DNA of 64,000 nt from Kitasatospora sp. NBC_01266. GTDB lineage: Bacteria > Actinomycetota > Actinomycetes > Streptomycetales > Streptomycetaceae. Positions 37,284 to 46,180 of the stretch are shown here, piece after piece (within the stretch, counting starts at the first letter, position 1; each line of letters opens with the position of its first letter). The position numbers and the translations under genes were made by a program. The notes beneath the pieces were generated by a model that searched no databases, was not told where the DNA came from, and saw only the letters and a program-made list of their open reading frames with translations. The stretch lies in contig NZ_CP108458.1 of assembly GCF_036242395.1 (NCBI RefSeq), forward strand, positions 5,518,001 through 5,582,000. The letters run 5' to 3'.

Positions 37284-39635
37284 GTGGCGGCTGTCGAGGG
37301 CTGGGAGGACGTCGCGGCGGAGGTGCGGCGGCGCCACGCCGAGCTGGCGGCCGAGATCGAGGAGCACCGGGTCCGCTACTACGAGCAGGACGCCCCGGTC
37401 GTCAGCGACGCCGAGTTCGACGTGCTGATGCGCGAGCTGGAGGCGATCGAGGCCGAGCACCCGGTGCTGGTCACCCCGGACTCGCCGACCCAGAAGGTGG
37501 GCGGCGGCGCGGCCGAGGGGTTCACCAAGGTCGAGCACCGCGAGCGGCTGCTCAGCCTGGACAACGCGATGGACGACGAGGAGTTGGCCGCCTGGGCCGA
37601 CCGGGTCGCCCGCGAGCTGGACGGCCTGGAGTACCACTACCTCTGCGAGCTCAAGGTGGACGGCCTGGCCGTCAACCTGACCTACGAGCACGGCCGCCTG
37701 GTGCTCGCCGCCACCCGCGGCACCGGGCGGGTCGGCGAGGACATCACCGCCAACGTCCGCACCATCAAGGAGATCCCGCACCAGCTGCGGGGCGAGGACA
37801 TCCCGGCGCTGGTCGAGATCCGCGGTGAGGTCTACCTGCCCACCGAGGCCTTCGAGGAGCTGAACGCCTCGCTCGCGGCCGAGAACGAGCGCCGCAAGCG
37901 GGAGAACGAGGAGCGCGCCAAGGAGGGCCGGCGCCCGCAGGCGCTGGTCAAGCTCTTCGCCAACCCGCGCAACGCCGCCGCCGGTTCGCTGCGCCAGAAG
38001 GACCCGCTGGTCACCGCCTCCCGGCCGCTGCACATGGTGGTGCACGGCATCGGCGCCCGCGAGGGCTTCGAGATCGACTGCCAGTCGCACGCCTACCAGC
38101 TGCTGCGCGACTGGGGCCTGCCCACTGCCCGGCACAACCGGGTGGTCTCGACGCTGGACGAGGTGCGCGCCTTCATCAAGCAGTTCGGCGAGCAGCGCCA
38201 CTCGGTCGAGCACGAGATCGACGGCGTGGTGGTCAAGGTGGACGAGATCGCGCTGCAGGGCCGGCTCGGTTCCACCTCCAAGTCGCCGCGCTGGGCGATC
38301 GCCTGGAAGTACCCGCCGGAGGAGGTCACCGCCAGGCTGGACCGGATCCAGGTCGGCATCGGGCGCACCGGCCGGGCCACCCCGTTCGCGGTGCTGGCCG
38401 AGCCGGTGAAGGTGGCCGGCTCGATGGTGCAGTACGCCACGCTGCACAACCAGGACGTGGTGAAGGCCAAGGGCGTGCTACTCGGCGACACCGTGGTGCT
38501 GCGCAAGGCCGGTGACGTGATCCCGGAGATCCTCGGCCCGGTCGAGGACCTGCGGGACGGCACCGAGCGGGAGTTCGTGATGCCCAGCCACTGCCACGAG
38601 TGCGGCACCGAGCTGCGCGCGATGTCCGAGGGCGACATCGACCTGCGCTGTCCCAACGCCCAGTTCTGCCCGGCCCAGATCCGCGAGCGGATCGCCTACC
38701 TGGGCGGTCGCGAGTCGCTGGACATCGACGGGCTCGGCTACGTGGCGGCCACCGCGCTCACCCAGCCGCTGGAGCCGGCCGATCCGCCCGTCAAGGACGA
38801 GGGGGACATCTTCGGCCTGACTGTCGAGCAGCTGCTGCCGATCAAGGTCCTGGTGCGCGACCAGAAGACCGGTCTGCCCAAGCTGGACGACAGGACCGGC
38901 AAGGAGAAGCAGGTCGCCTTCTTCGCCAACCTCAAGGGCGAGCCGAAGAAGACGGCGACCCTGCTGGTCGACAACCTGGCGGCGGCCAGGGAGCGCCCGC
39001 TCTGGCGCTACCTCAACGGCCTGTCGATCCGCCACGTCGGCCCGGTGGCCGCCCAGGCGCTGGCCCGCGAGTTCCGCGACCTGGACGCGATCTTCGCGGC
39101 GAGCGAGGAGCAGTTGGCCGCCACCGAGGGGGTCGGCCCGATCATCGCGCGGGCGATCATCGAGTGGCACCAGGAGGAGTGGCACCGCGAGATCCTGCGC
39201 AAGTGGCGCGAGGCGGGGGTGCGGTTCACCGAGGAGGCCGCCGAGGAGGCGGGGGAGCGGCCGCTGGAGGGGCTCACCGTGGTGGTCACCGGCACGCTGG
39301 CCGGGCACACCCGGGACGGGGCCAAGGAGGCGCTGGTCTCGCGCGGTGCGAAGGTGACCGGTTCGGTTTCGAAGAAGACCGACTTTGTCGTAGTCGGTGA
39401 CAATCCGGGTTCGAAGTACGACAAGGCGGTCCAACTCGGGCTGGCCGTCCTGGATGACGCCGGCTTCGAGGTGCTGCTCGCCTCCGGACCGGCCGCGGCC
39501 CGCGCGCACCTGGGACTGCCGCCGCTCGAGGGCGCCCCCGCCGAGACGCCGGGTGACGCGCCGGGTGATGCGCCGGGGGAGACGGCGGCCGGGGAGGTCG
39601 CGGACGTAACCCCCGAGGGGGCTGACCAGGCCTGA
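37284..39635 (+). CDS. ligA: NAD-dependent DNA ligase LigA
   Basis: A 783-residue replication ligase. GTG 37284 has AGGAGG 6 nt upstream. The N-terminal Ia domain has HRVRYYEQDAPVVSDAEFD. The adenylated Lys is Lys124 in CELKVDGLAVNL. The OB fold and zinc finger follow (CHECGTEL, CPNAQFCPAQI), then helix-hairpin-helix repeats, then a BRCT domain (LEGLTVVVTGTLAGHTRDGAKEAL). Between finger and HhH there is an extra stretch (VRDQKTGLPKLDDRTGKEKQ) longer than in E. coli. The C-terminal 60 residues are an acidic Pro/Gly/Ala tail with short repeats (GDAPGDAPGE). Confidence 0.96.
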   Translation: MAAVEGWEDVAAEVRRRHAELAAEIEEHRVRYYEQDAPVVSDAEFDVLMRELEAIEAEHPVLVTPDSPTQKVGGGAAEGFTKVEHRERLLSLDNAMDDEELAAWADRVARELDGLEYHYLCELKVDGLAVNLTYEHGRLVLAATRGTGRVGEDITANVRTIKEIPHQLRGEDIPALVEIRGEVYLPTEAFEELNASLAAENERRKRENEERAKEGRRPQALVKLFANPRNAAAGSLRQKDPLVTASRPLHMVVHGIGAREGFEIDCQSHAYQLLRDWGLPTARHNRVVSTLDEVRAFIKQFGEQRHSVEHEIDGVVVKVDEIALQGRLGSTSKSPRWAIAWKYPPEEVTARLDRIQVGIGRTGRATPFAVLAEPVKVAGSMVQYATLHNQDVVKAKGVLLGDTVVLRKAGDVIPEILGPVEDLRDGTEREFVMPSHCHECGTELRAMSEGDIDLRCPNAQFCPAQIRERIAYLGGRESLDIDGLGYVAATALTQPLEPADPPVKDEGDIFGLTVEQLLPIKVLVRDQKTGLPKLDDRTGKEKQVAFFANLKGEPKKTATLLVDNLAAARERPLWRYLNGLSIRHVGPVAAQALAREFRDLDAIFAASEEQLAATEGVGPIIARAIIEWHQEEWHREILRKWREAGVRFTEEAAEEAGERPLEGLTVVVTGTLAGHTRDGAKEALVSRGAKVTGSVSKKTDFVVVGDNPGSKYDKAVQLGLAVLDDAGFEVLLASGPAAARAHLGLPPLEGAPAETPGDAPGDAPGETAAGEVADVTPEGADQA

Positions 39636-39979
39636 CGTGTCCCTCTTGTTATCGTGCTGATGCCCCGTCACCTGGATGGTGGGCGCGTAAAGGGGGCATC
39701 GTGTCACTGTGCGGCGCCGGATCCGTGCCGGTGTGCTCCCGGATGACCGAAAGTCCGCCCTCCTGGTGGGGGCGGACTTACCCTGGAGCGCAACAGTGTG
39801 TCAGCAGGAGTGGGGGGCACCGGCCAGCGTGATCAGCGGGTGGCCGGCGCCGACAGGGGCGCTTCCGGGCTGAGACCGACTGGCACGTGATCAGGGAGGT
39901 GCCAGGACCGACCGTTCTTCGGGTCGGTACCAGCCGCGATGCGGCCTGGCGGGGGCGGGCCTGACGGAGGACAGGGCGT
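39636..39979. other. 344-nt intergenic region with several hairpins, upstream of GGDEF-EAL gene
   Basis: No gene is supported here. The region is rich in inverted repeats: GATGCCCC/GGGGCATC (39659-39666 with 39693-39700) enclosing a 26-nt loop that itself can pair; a terminator at 39751-39779; and ACCGACC/GGTCGGT (39907-39913 with 39922-39928). The first two end ligA transcription; the last lies in the leader of the downstream c-di-GMP gene. Confidence 0.5.
39751..39779 (+). terminator. Hairpin terminator after ligA
   Basis: Perfect 10-bp arms, AAGTCCGCCC (39751-39760) and GGGCGGACTT (39770-39779), with a 9-nt loop. Confidence 0.7.
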
Positions 39980-41842
39980 ATGGATGGTACGACCGGCGGT
40001 GCGCTGACGCGTCCGCCGCAGGGGGTGGCGGGTGCGGTCCTGCTGCTCGGTGTGGTGCTGGCCGGTGCCGCGCCGCTCATCCCGCTGGCCGTCCTGGTCA
40101 GCCGGTACGAGCCCGAACTGCTGCCGCTGTTCGTGGTCCCGATGGCCGTCCTGGTGGCGGCCTGGCGGATCGCCCGGGATCGGGCCAGGGACCAGCTCAC
40201 CGATCCGCTGACGGGTCTGCCGAACCGTCATGCCCTGCTGCTGGCCGCCCAGGAGGCGATCCTCGAACACGAGGCTGAGGACGGGTACAGCGTCGGTCTG
40301 ATCCTGCTGGATCTCGATCGCTTCCGGTCGCTGAACGACACGCTCGGGCACGCCGCCGGTGACCGCTTACTCGTGCACATCGGCCGCCGGCTGCACCGGG
40401 TGCTGCGTGGCGCCACCGGCTCGCCCAGGCCCGCCGCCGATCCGGCCCGCGCCACCGATCCGCCGGACGGTGCGGTGCCGGGGACGGGCTTCGGTGAGCC
40501 GGTGCCGGGCCGCCTCGAGCCGCTGGGCCCCACCGGCCGCTGCCCGACCCGGGGCCCGGACGGCCTGGCCCCCTTCGGCCCGCTGGGCGCCGCCGACCGC
40601 CGCCGGGAGACCGAGGAACTACTGGCCAACCTGCCGCCCGCCGCCGAGCGCGGCCGCCGCGCGGTGGTGGCCCGGATGGGCGGCGACGAGTTCGCCGTGC
40701 TGCTGCCCGGCGTCGGGCGGGCCGACACCCTGGAGCGGCTGGCCAAAGCGCTGATCGCCGAGCTCGCCGCGCCGATCCGGCTCGACGGCCTGCTGCTGGT
40801 GCTGGAGGCCACCGCGGGCGTCTGCGTCTACCCGCAGCACGCCGGCGACGCAGAATCGTTGCTGCGCCGCGCGGACGTCGCGATGGGCCACGCGCAGCGC
40901 GGGCGCACCGGCGTCGAGCAGTACGACCACTCGCAGGACGCCGACACGCCCTACCGGATCGGCCTGCTCGGCGACCTGCGCCGGGCCCTGGAGACCGGTG
41001 AGGTGCAGCTGCACTACCAGCCGAAGGTCGCGTTCGACGGCCGGGTGGTGGGCCTGGAGGCGCTGCTGCGCTGGGAGCGGCCGGGGCGCGGCCGGGTCTC
41101 GCCGGACGAGTTCGTCGGCCTCGCGGAGTCCAGCGGCCTGATGCCCCGGCTCACCGACTACGTGCTGGAGGCCGCGATCGGCCAGCTCGCCGCCTGGCGG
41201 GCGCAGGGCCTGCAGGTGCAGGTGGCGGTCAACGTGTCGCCGCGCGACGTGCTCAACCCCGGCTTCGCCCAGCGGGTCGCCGAACACCTGAGCCGCCATC
41301 AGGTACCGGCCCAGGCGCTTCAGTTGGAGATCACCGAGCGGCTGCTGCTGGACGACTCGCGGCGCGCCGCCGACACCCTGGCCGAGCTGCGCCGGCACGG
41401 GGTCGGGATGTCCCTGGACGACTTCGGCACCGGCCACTCCTCGCTGGTGCGGCTTCGCAGCCTGCCGGTCGGCGAGCTGAAGATCGACCGCTCCTTCGTC
41501 TCCCGGATGGTGGCCGACGACCACGACGCGGCGGTGGTCCGCTGCTCGGTGGAGCTCGCCCACTCGCTCGGCCTGACCGTGGTCGCCGAGGGCGTGGAGG
41601 ACGACGAGACCTGGGAGCGCCTGCACGGCCTGGGCGTGGACGCGGTCCAGGGCTGGCTGGTCTCCGCCGCGCTGCCCGCCGACCAGGCCACCGCCTGGCT
41701 GCGGGTGCACCGCACCGGGCCGCCCTCCGCCGAGCGGCTGACCCCGCTGGAGCGCTGGACCGGGCACGCCGAACTGCCCTGCCCCGGCCTGCCCCGCCAG
41801 CCGCTCAGCCCGCCCACCGAGGCCCCCACGACCCCGCAGTAA
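39980..41842 (+). CDS. rmdB: Membrane-anchored GGDEF-EAL c-di-GMP enzyme (RmdB-like)
   Basis: A 620-residue protein. Two hydrophobic segments (about residues 15-40 and 48-62) precede a GGDEF domain (75-315) and an EAL domain (325-590). GGDEF is intact at 234-238 (RMGGDEF). EAL residues are intact: Glu360 in GLEALLRW, Asn418 in VNVS, Glu450 in EITE, Asp480-481 in LDDFG, Lys501 in ELKIDRS, and AEGVE. Phosphodiesterase activity is therefore likely. By its place between ligA and gatC it matches S. coelicolor SCO5495, RmdB, as I recall. Oddly, about 80 Pro/Gly/Ala-rich residues (144-226) are inserted within the GGDEF domain. Confidence 0.9.
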   Translation: MDGTTGGALTRPPQGVAGAVLLLGVVLAGAAPLIPLAVLVSRYEPELLPLFVVPMAVLVAAWRIARDRARDQLTDPLTGLPNRHALLLAAQEAILEHEAEDGYSVGLILLDLDRFRSLNDTLGHAAGDRLLVHIGRRLHRVLRGATGSPRPAADPARATDPPDGAVPGTGFGEPVPGRLEPLGPTGRCPTRGPDGLAPFGPLGAADRRRETEELLANLPPAAERGRRAVVARMGGDEFAVLLPGVGRADTLERLAKALIAELAAPIRLDGLLLVLEATAGVCVYPQHAGDAESLLRRADVAMGHAQRGRTGVEQYDHSQDADTPYRIGLLGDLRRALETGEVQLHYQPKVAFDGRVVGLEALLRWERPGRGRVSPDEFVGLAESSGLMPRLTDYVLEAAIGQLAAWRAQGLQVQVAVNVSPRDVLNPGFAQRVAEHLSRHQVPAQALQLEITERLLLDDSRRAADTLAELRRHGVGMSLDDFGTGHSSLVRLRSLPVGELKIDRSFVSRMVADDHDAAVVRCSVELAHSLGLTVVAEGVEDDETWERLHGLGVDAVQGWLVSAALPADQATAWLRVHRTGPPSAERLTPLERWTGHAELPCPGLPRQPLSPPTEAPTTPQ

Positions 41843-41982
41843 CACGGGGGGCGGGTCCGGCCCCCTAGGATGGGCGGTAAAGACAAGAGGACGGCTGATC
41901 AGCGCGCCCCGTGCCGCTGGTCCCGTCCGGGCTGGACACCGTGTGTCCGGCCTTACTCAGAACTCACCTTGAGGATCGCTGC

Positions 41983-42279
41983 ATGCCTGGCATCACGCGC
42001 GAGGAGGTCGCCCACCTCGCCCGGCTGTCGCGTCTGGAGCTGCAGGCGGATGAGCTGGACCACTTCGCCGAGCAGCTGGACGTGATCATCGGCGCGGTCG
42101 CCCGCGTCTCCGAGGTCGCCGGGGCGGACGTCCCGCCCACCTCGCACCCGCTGCCGCTGACCAACGTCATGCGCGCGGACGAGGTCCGGCCCTCGCTCAC
42201 GCCCGAGCAGGCGCTCTCCGGCGCCCCGGCCGCCGAGGAGCAGCGTTTCCGGGTTCCGCAGATCCTCGGGGAGGACTGA
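41983..42279 (+). CDS. gatC: Asp/Glu-tRNA amidotransferase subunit C
   Basis: A 98-residue small subunit that holds GatA and GatB together. The ATG at 41983 has GAGGA 8 nt upstream. The opening PGITREEVAHLARLSRLELQADELDHFAEQLDVII is the standard GatC helix pair. The end (MRADEVRPSLTPEQALSGAPAAEEQRFRVPQIL) is the extended wrap-around strand. It is followed by gatA after 6 nt. The complex makes Gln-tRNA from misacylated Glu-tRNA, and Asn-tRNA where needed. Confidence 0.96.
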   Translation: MPGITREEVAHLARLSRLELQADELDHFAEQLDVIIGAVARVSEVAGADVPPTSHPLPLTNVMRADEVRPSLTPEQALSGAPAAEEQRFRVPQILGED

Positions 42280-42285
42280 CCAGCG

Positions 42286-43779
42286 ATGACCGACCTGATC
42301 AAGCACACCGCCGCGCAGACGGCGGCCGCGATCGCCTCCGGCGCGGTCAGCGCCGTCGAGGTGGCGCAGGCCCACCTGGACCGGATCGACGCCGTCGACA
42401 AGAAGGTCAACGCCTTCCTGCACGTGGACACCGAGGGCGCGCTGGCCGCCGCCCGCGCGGTGGACGCCAAGCGCGCCAAGGGCGAGGAGCTCGGCCCGCT
42501 GGCCGGCGTGCCGCTCGCGCTGAAGGACGTCTTCACCACCAAGGGCGTCCCCACCACCTGCGGCTCCAAGATCCTCGAAGGCTGGGTCCCGCCCTACGAC
42601 GCCACCCTGACGGCGCGTCTGAAGGACGCGGGCGTGGTCATCCTGGGCAAGACCAACATGGACGAGTTCGCGATGGGCTCCTCCACCGAGAACTCCGCCT
42701 ACGGCACCACCGGCAACCCCTGGGACCTGTCCCGGATCCCCGGTGGCTCCGGCGGTGGCTCGGCCGCCGCGCTGGCCGCCTACGAGGCCCCGCTGGCGAT
42801 CGGCACCGACACCGGCGGCTCGATCCGCCAGCCCGGCGCCGTGACCGGCACGGTCGGCGTCAAGCCGACCTACGGTTCGGTCTCCCGCTACGGCCTGATC
42901 GCCTTCTCCTCCTCGCTCGACCAGGGCGGCCCGTGCGCCCGCACCGTGCTGGACGCGGCGCTGCTGCACGAGGCGATCGCCGGCCACGACCCGCTGGACT
43001 CCACCTCGATCGACGCGCCGGTGCCGGCCGTGGTCGCCGCCGCCAAGCTGCGCGACGTGCGCGGCATGCGGATCGGCGTGGTCAAGGAGTTCGCCGGCGA
43101 GGGCTACCAGGCCGGCGTGATGCAGCGCTTCAACGAGAGCGTGGAGCTGCTGCGCGAGCTGGGCGCCGAGGTGGTCGAGGTCTCCTGCCCGTCCTTCACC
43201 CTGGCGCTGCCCGCCTACTACCTGATCGCGCCCAGTGAGGCCTCCTCCAACCTGGCCCGGTTCGACGCGATGCGCTACGGCCTGCGGGTCGGCGACGACG
43301 GCTCCGCCTCGGCCGAGCAGGTCACCGCGCTCACCCGGGAGGCCGGCTTCGGCCCCGAGGTCAAGCGCCGGATCATCCTGGGCACCTACGCCCTCTCCTC
43401 GGGCTACTACGACGCCTACTACGGCTCGGCCCAGAAGGTCCGCACCCTGATCTCGCGCGATTTCGACGCCGCCTTCGCCGGTGTCGACGTGCTGATCTCG
43501 CCGACCACCCCCACCACCGCCTTCCCGATCGGCGAGCGCGCCGACGACCCGATGGCGATGTACCTGGCCGACCTGTGCACCATCCCCTCGAACCTCGCGG
43601 GCAACGCGGCCATGTCGCTGCCCTGCGGCCTGGCGCCGGAGGACAATCTCCCGGTCGGCCTGCAGATCATCGCACCCGCGATGGCGGACGACCGCCTGTA
43701 CCGCGTGGGCGGCGCCGTGGAGGCCGCACTCAACGACAAGTGGGGTCACCCCCTGCTGGAGGAGGCACCGGCACTGTGA
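42286..43779 (+). CDS. gatA: Asp/Glu-tRNA amidotransferase subunit A
   Basis: A 497-residue amidase that releases ammonia from glutamine. The Ser-cisSer-Lys set is visible: Lys in PLALKDVFTTKGV, and the serines in the amidase signature PGGSGGGSAAALAAYEAPLAIGTDTGGSIRQPGAVTG. The protein ends GHPLLEEAPAL with its TGA overlapping the next gene's GTG by 4 nt. Length is normal. Confidence 0.97.
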   Translation: MTDLIKHTAAQTAAAIASGAVSAVEVAQAHLDRIDAVDKKVNAFLHVDTEGALAAARAVDAKRAKGEELGPLAGVPLALKDVFTTKGVPTTCGSKILEGWVPPYDATLTARLKDAGVVILGKTNMDEFAMGSSTENSAYGTTGNPWDLSRIPGGSGGGSAAALAAYEAPLAIGTDTGGSIRQPGAVTGTVGVKPTYGSVSRYGLIAFSSSLDQGGPCARTVLDAALLHEAIAGHDPLDSTSIDAPVPAVVAAAKLRDVRGMRIGVVKEFAGEGYQAGVMQRFNESVELLRELGAEVVEVSCPSFTLALPAYYLIAPSEASSNLARFDAMRYGLRVGDDGSASAEQVTALTREAGFGPEVKRRIILGTYALSSGYYDAYYGSAQKVRTLISRDFDAAFAGVDVLISPTTPTTAFPIGERADDPMAMYLADLCTIPSNLAGNAAMSLPCGLAPEDNLPVGLQIIAPAMADDRLYRVGGAVEAALNDKWGHPLLEEAPAL

Positions 43780-44015
43780 GCAAGATCGAGAAGGCCAAAG
43801 GCTTCAAGCACACCAAGCCCGGCCTGTGGCTGTCCATCGGCACCAGCACCTTCGGTGCGCTGAGCATCGTCAAGGAATACAAGAAGGCCCGCAGCGAGAA
43901 CGACACGCTGCTGCTGGCCAACGCCGTCGTCGGCGCCGCCGCGCTGCTCACCGGCACCCTGCTGCTGGTCCGCGAGCTGCGCCAGCTGGGCAGCGACGAC
44001 GTCCTCGCGGGCTGA
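43776..44015 (+). CDS. Small conserved membrane protein between gatA and gatB
   Basis: A 79-residue protein from GTG 43776, whose ribosome site (GGAGGAGG) lies inside the end of gatA. The opening SKIEKAKGFKHTKPGLWLSIGTSTFGALS is basic, followed by KEYKKARSENDTLLLANAVVGAAALLTGTLLLVREL, so one clear and one weaker membrane span are expected. No known domain. I recall a small gene at the same place in S. coelicolor. Coupled translation with GatA is likely, but nothing indicates a tRNA role. Confidence 0.8.
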   Translation: MSKIEKAKGFKHTKPGLWLSIGTSTFGALSIVKEYKKARSENDTLLLANAVVGAAALLTGTLLLVRELRQLGSDDVLAG

Positions 44016-44025
44016 CGCCCCGTCG

Positions 44026-44053
44026 GGTCCGGCCCCGTTCGCGGGGCCGGACC
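44026..44053 (+). terminator. Intercistronic hairpin before gatB
   Basis: Perfect 12-bp arms GGTCCGGCCCCG (44026-44037) and CGGGGCCGGACC (44042-44053) around the loop TTCG, within the gat operon. It is probably an mRNA-processing or attenuating element rather than a full stop. Confidence 0.65.
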
Positions 44054-44087
44054 GGTACCTCCCAAGTCTTTTAGTGAAGGGGACGCT

Positions 44088-45593
44088 GTGAGCGTCATGA
44101 ACCTGGTCTCCTACGACGACGCACTCGCCTCCTACGACCCCGTCATGGGCCTGGAGGTCCACGTCGAGCTGGGCACCAAGACGAAGATGTTCTGCGGCTG
44201 CTCGACCGAGCTGGGCGCCGAGCCCAACTCGCAGACCTGCCCGACCTGCCTGGGCCTGCCCGGCTCGCTGCCCGTGGTCAACGCGGTCGGCGTCGAGTCG
44301 GCCATCCGGATCGGCCTGGCGCTGAACTGCGAGATCGCCGAGTGGTGCCGGTTCGCGCGGAAGAACTACTTCTACCCGGACATGCCGAAGAACTTCCAGA
44401 CCTCGCAGTACGACGAGCCGATCGCCTTCAACGGCTACCTGGACGTGCGGCTCGAGGACGGCGAGACCTTCCGGGTCGAGATCGAGCGCGCCCACATGGA
44501 GGAGGACACCGGCAAGTCCAGCCACGTCGGCGGCGCGACCGGCCGGATCCACGGCGCCACCCACTCGCTGCTGGACTACAACCGGGCCGGCATCCCGCTG
44601 ATCGAGATCGTCACCAAGCCGATCGAGGGCGCCGGCGAGCGCGCGCCCGAGGTGGCCAAGGCGTACGTCGCCGAGCTGCGTGAGCTGATCAAGGCGCTGG
44701 GCGTCTCCGAGGCCCGGATGGACAAGGGTCAGATGCGCTGCGACGTCAACCTGTCGCTGCGCCCGAACGGCACCGAGACCTTCGGCACCCGCTCGGAGAC
44801 CAAGAACGTCAACTCGCTGCGCAGTGTGGAGCGGGCCGCCCGGTTCGAGATCCAGCGGCACGCCACCGTGCTCACCGACGGCGGCACGATCGTGCAGGAG
44901 ACCCGGCACTTCCACGAGGAGGACGGCAGCACCACCGCCGGCCGGATCAAGGACAACGCCGAGGACTACCGCTACTTCCCGGAGCCCGACCTGGTCCCGA
45001 TCGCCCCGGCCCGCGAGTGGGTCGAGCAGCTGCGGGCCGAGCTGCCCGAGCTGCCCCGGGTGCGCCGGGCCCGGCTGCAGGCCGAGTGGGGCCTGTCCGA
45101 CCTGGACATGCAGTCGGTGCTCAACGCCGGTGCGGTGGAGCTGATCGAGCAGACCATCGCGGCCGGTGCCCCGGCCGACCAGGCCCGCAAGTGGTGGCTG
45201 GGCGAGCTGGCCCGGCGGTCCAACGAGACCGGCATCGAGCTGGCCGAGCAGCCGATCACCCCGGCCCAGGTGGCCCGGGTGTGCGCGCTGGTGGCCGAGG
45301 GCAAGCTCAACGACAAGCTGGCCCGCCAGGTGATCGAGGGCGTGCTGGCCGGCGAGGGCGATCCCGACGCGGTGGTCGCCGCCCGCGGCCTGGCCGTGGT
45401 CTCGGACGACTCGGCGCTCGGCAGCGCCGTCGACCAGGTGATCGCCGACAACCCGGACGTCGCGGAGAAGATCCGCGGCGGCAAGGTGCAGGCGGTCGGC
45501 GCGCTGGTCGGCGCGGTGATGAAGGCCACCCGCGGCCAGGCGGACGCGGCGAAGGTCAAGGACCTGATCCTGGAGAAGCTCGGCGCCGCCTGA
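44088..45593 (+). CDS. gatB: Asp/Glu-tRNA amidotransferase subunit B
   Basis: A 501-residue subunit that binds tRNA and phosphorylates the misacylated residue. GTG 44088 has AAGGGGA upstream. The family opening VMGLEVHVELGTKTKMFCGCSTELGAEPNSQTCPTCLGLPGSLPVVN contains the four Cys of the zinc site. KNYFYPDMPKNFQTSQYDEPI and MRCDVNLSLRP are further signatures. The C-terminal third is the helical YqeY-like tail. Confidence 0.97.
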   Translation: MSVMNLVSYDDALASYDPVMGLEVHVELGTKTKMFCGCSTELGAEPNSQTCPTCLGLPGSLPVVNAVGVESAIRIGLALNCEIAEWCRFARKNYFYPDMPKNFQTSQYDEPIAFNGYLDVRLEDGETFRVEIERAHMEEDTGKSSHVGGATGRIHGATHSLLDYNRAGIPLIEIVTKPIEGAGERAPEVAKAYVAELRELIKALGVSEARMDKGQMRCDVNLSLRPNGTETFGTRSETKNVNSLRSVERAARFEIQRHATVLTDGGTIVQETRHFHEEDGSTTAGRIKDNAEDYRYFPEPDLVPIAPAREWVEQLRAELPELPRVRRARLQAEWGLSDLDMQSVLNAGAVELIEQTIAAGAPADQARKWWLGELARRSNETGIELAEQPITPAQVARVCALVAEGKLNDKLARQVIEGVLAGEGDPDAVVAARGLAVVSDDSALGSAVDQVIADNPDVAEKIRGGKVQAVGALVGAVMKATRGQADAAKVKDLILEKLGAA

Positions 45594-45620
45594 GGCTTCC
45601 GGGCAGCACTAAGGACCCGA

Positions 45621-45663
45621 GAGCGCCGGTGACCCCCCTCCTTAGGGGCGGTCACCGGCGCTC
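45621..45663 (+). terminator. Terminator after gatB
   Basis: Perfect 14-bp arms (GAGCGCCGGTGACC at 45621-45634 and its complement at 45650-45663) with a loop that can itself pair CCCC with GGGG. No T-tract. Confidence 0.8.
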
Positions 45664-45800
45664 CCGGCATTCCCGGGGCCGGTCTAAGGAGGCGGTGCCC
45701 CGCAAGATCGGGCAAGCTGCCGATGCCCCGCACTCCCCTTGGAGAGGAATCTCTAGGTAGCGCGAACGACGCGCGAACCACGAGGGATGAGGGAAGAACG

Positions 45801-45992
45801 ATGACCGAGCTCCAGTACCAGATCTACCAGCAGCGCGGCGCCGAGCTGCGGGAGCTGGCGGCCAACGAGCGGCTGGTGGCCGAGGCCCGCCGGGTCAACC
45901 GGGCCGCTCGGGCCGAGCGCCGTCCGACCACCTCCGCGCGCCGGCCGGGCCTGGGGCGCCGGGCGGGTCAGGGCCGCCTCGGCGAGTGCTGA
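45801..45992 (+). CDS. 63-aa basic hypothetical protein
   Basis: The ATG at 45801 has GAGGGAAG 5 nt upstream. The product starts TELQYQIYQQRGAELRELAA and continues into a helix NERLVAEARRVNRAARAERR, then a basic Arg/Gly tail. No known domain. The good ribosome site, a helix-forming sequence and a strong terminator just after it support a real gene. A nucleic-acid-binding role is conceivable from the basic tail only. Confidence 0.65.
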   Translation: MTELQYQIYQQRGAELRELAANERLVAEARRVNRAARAERRPTTSARRPGLGRRAGQGRLGEC

Positions 45993-46049
45993 GCGGGGTG
46001 CCCGGTTCCGGCGCCACGAGGGGAGCACCGGAGTCGCGGATCGCGCACG

Positions 46050-46085
46050 AGCGGGGGAGGGATGCCGACGGCACCCTCCCCCGCT
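46050..46085 (+). terminator. Long hairpin terminator after the 63-aa gene
   Basis: Arms AGCGGGGGAGGG (46050-46061) and CCCTCCCCCGCT (46074-46085) pair perfectly; the loop adds TGCC/GGCA, so the stem is about 16 bp with one unpaired A. Confidence 0.8.
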
Positions 46086-46180
46086 TCACCTCCATCGCCG
46101 GGCCGACAGCTGACGGAATGTCAGTCGAGGGCGGTCCGGGCGCCCGGATATCCGTTCGGCCGGTGTCCCCGCTCTGTGGC

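Noticed and set aside
40407..40655. Insert in the GGDEF domain considered as a frameshift or pseudogene mark
   Set aside because: The frame runs through without stops and resumes exactly at the GGDEF motif, with all later EAL residues intact.
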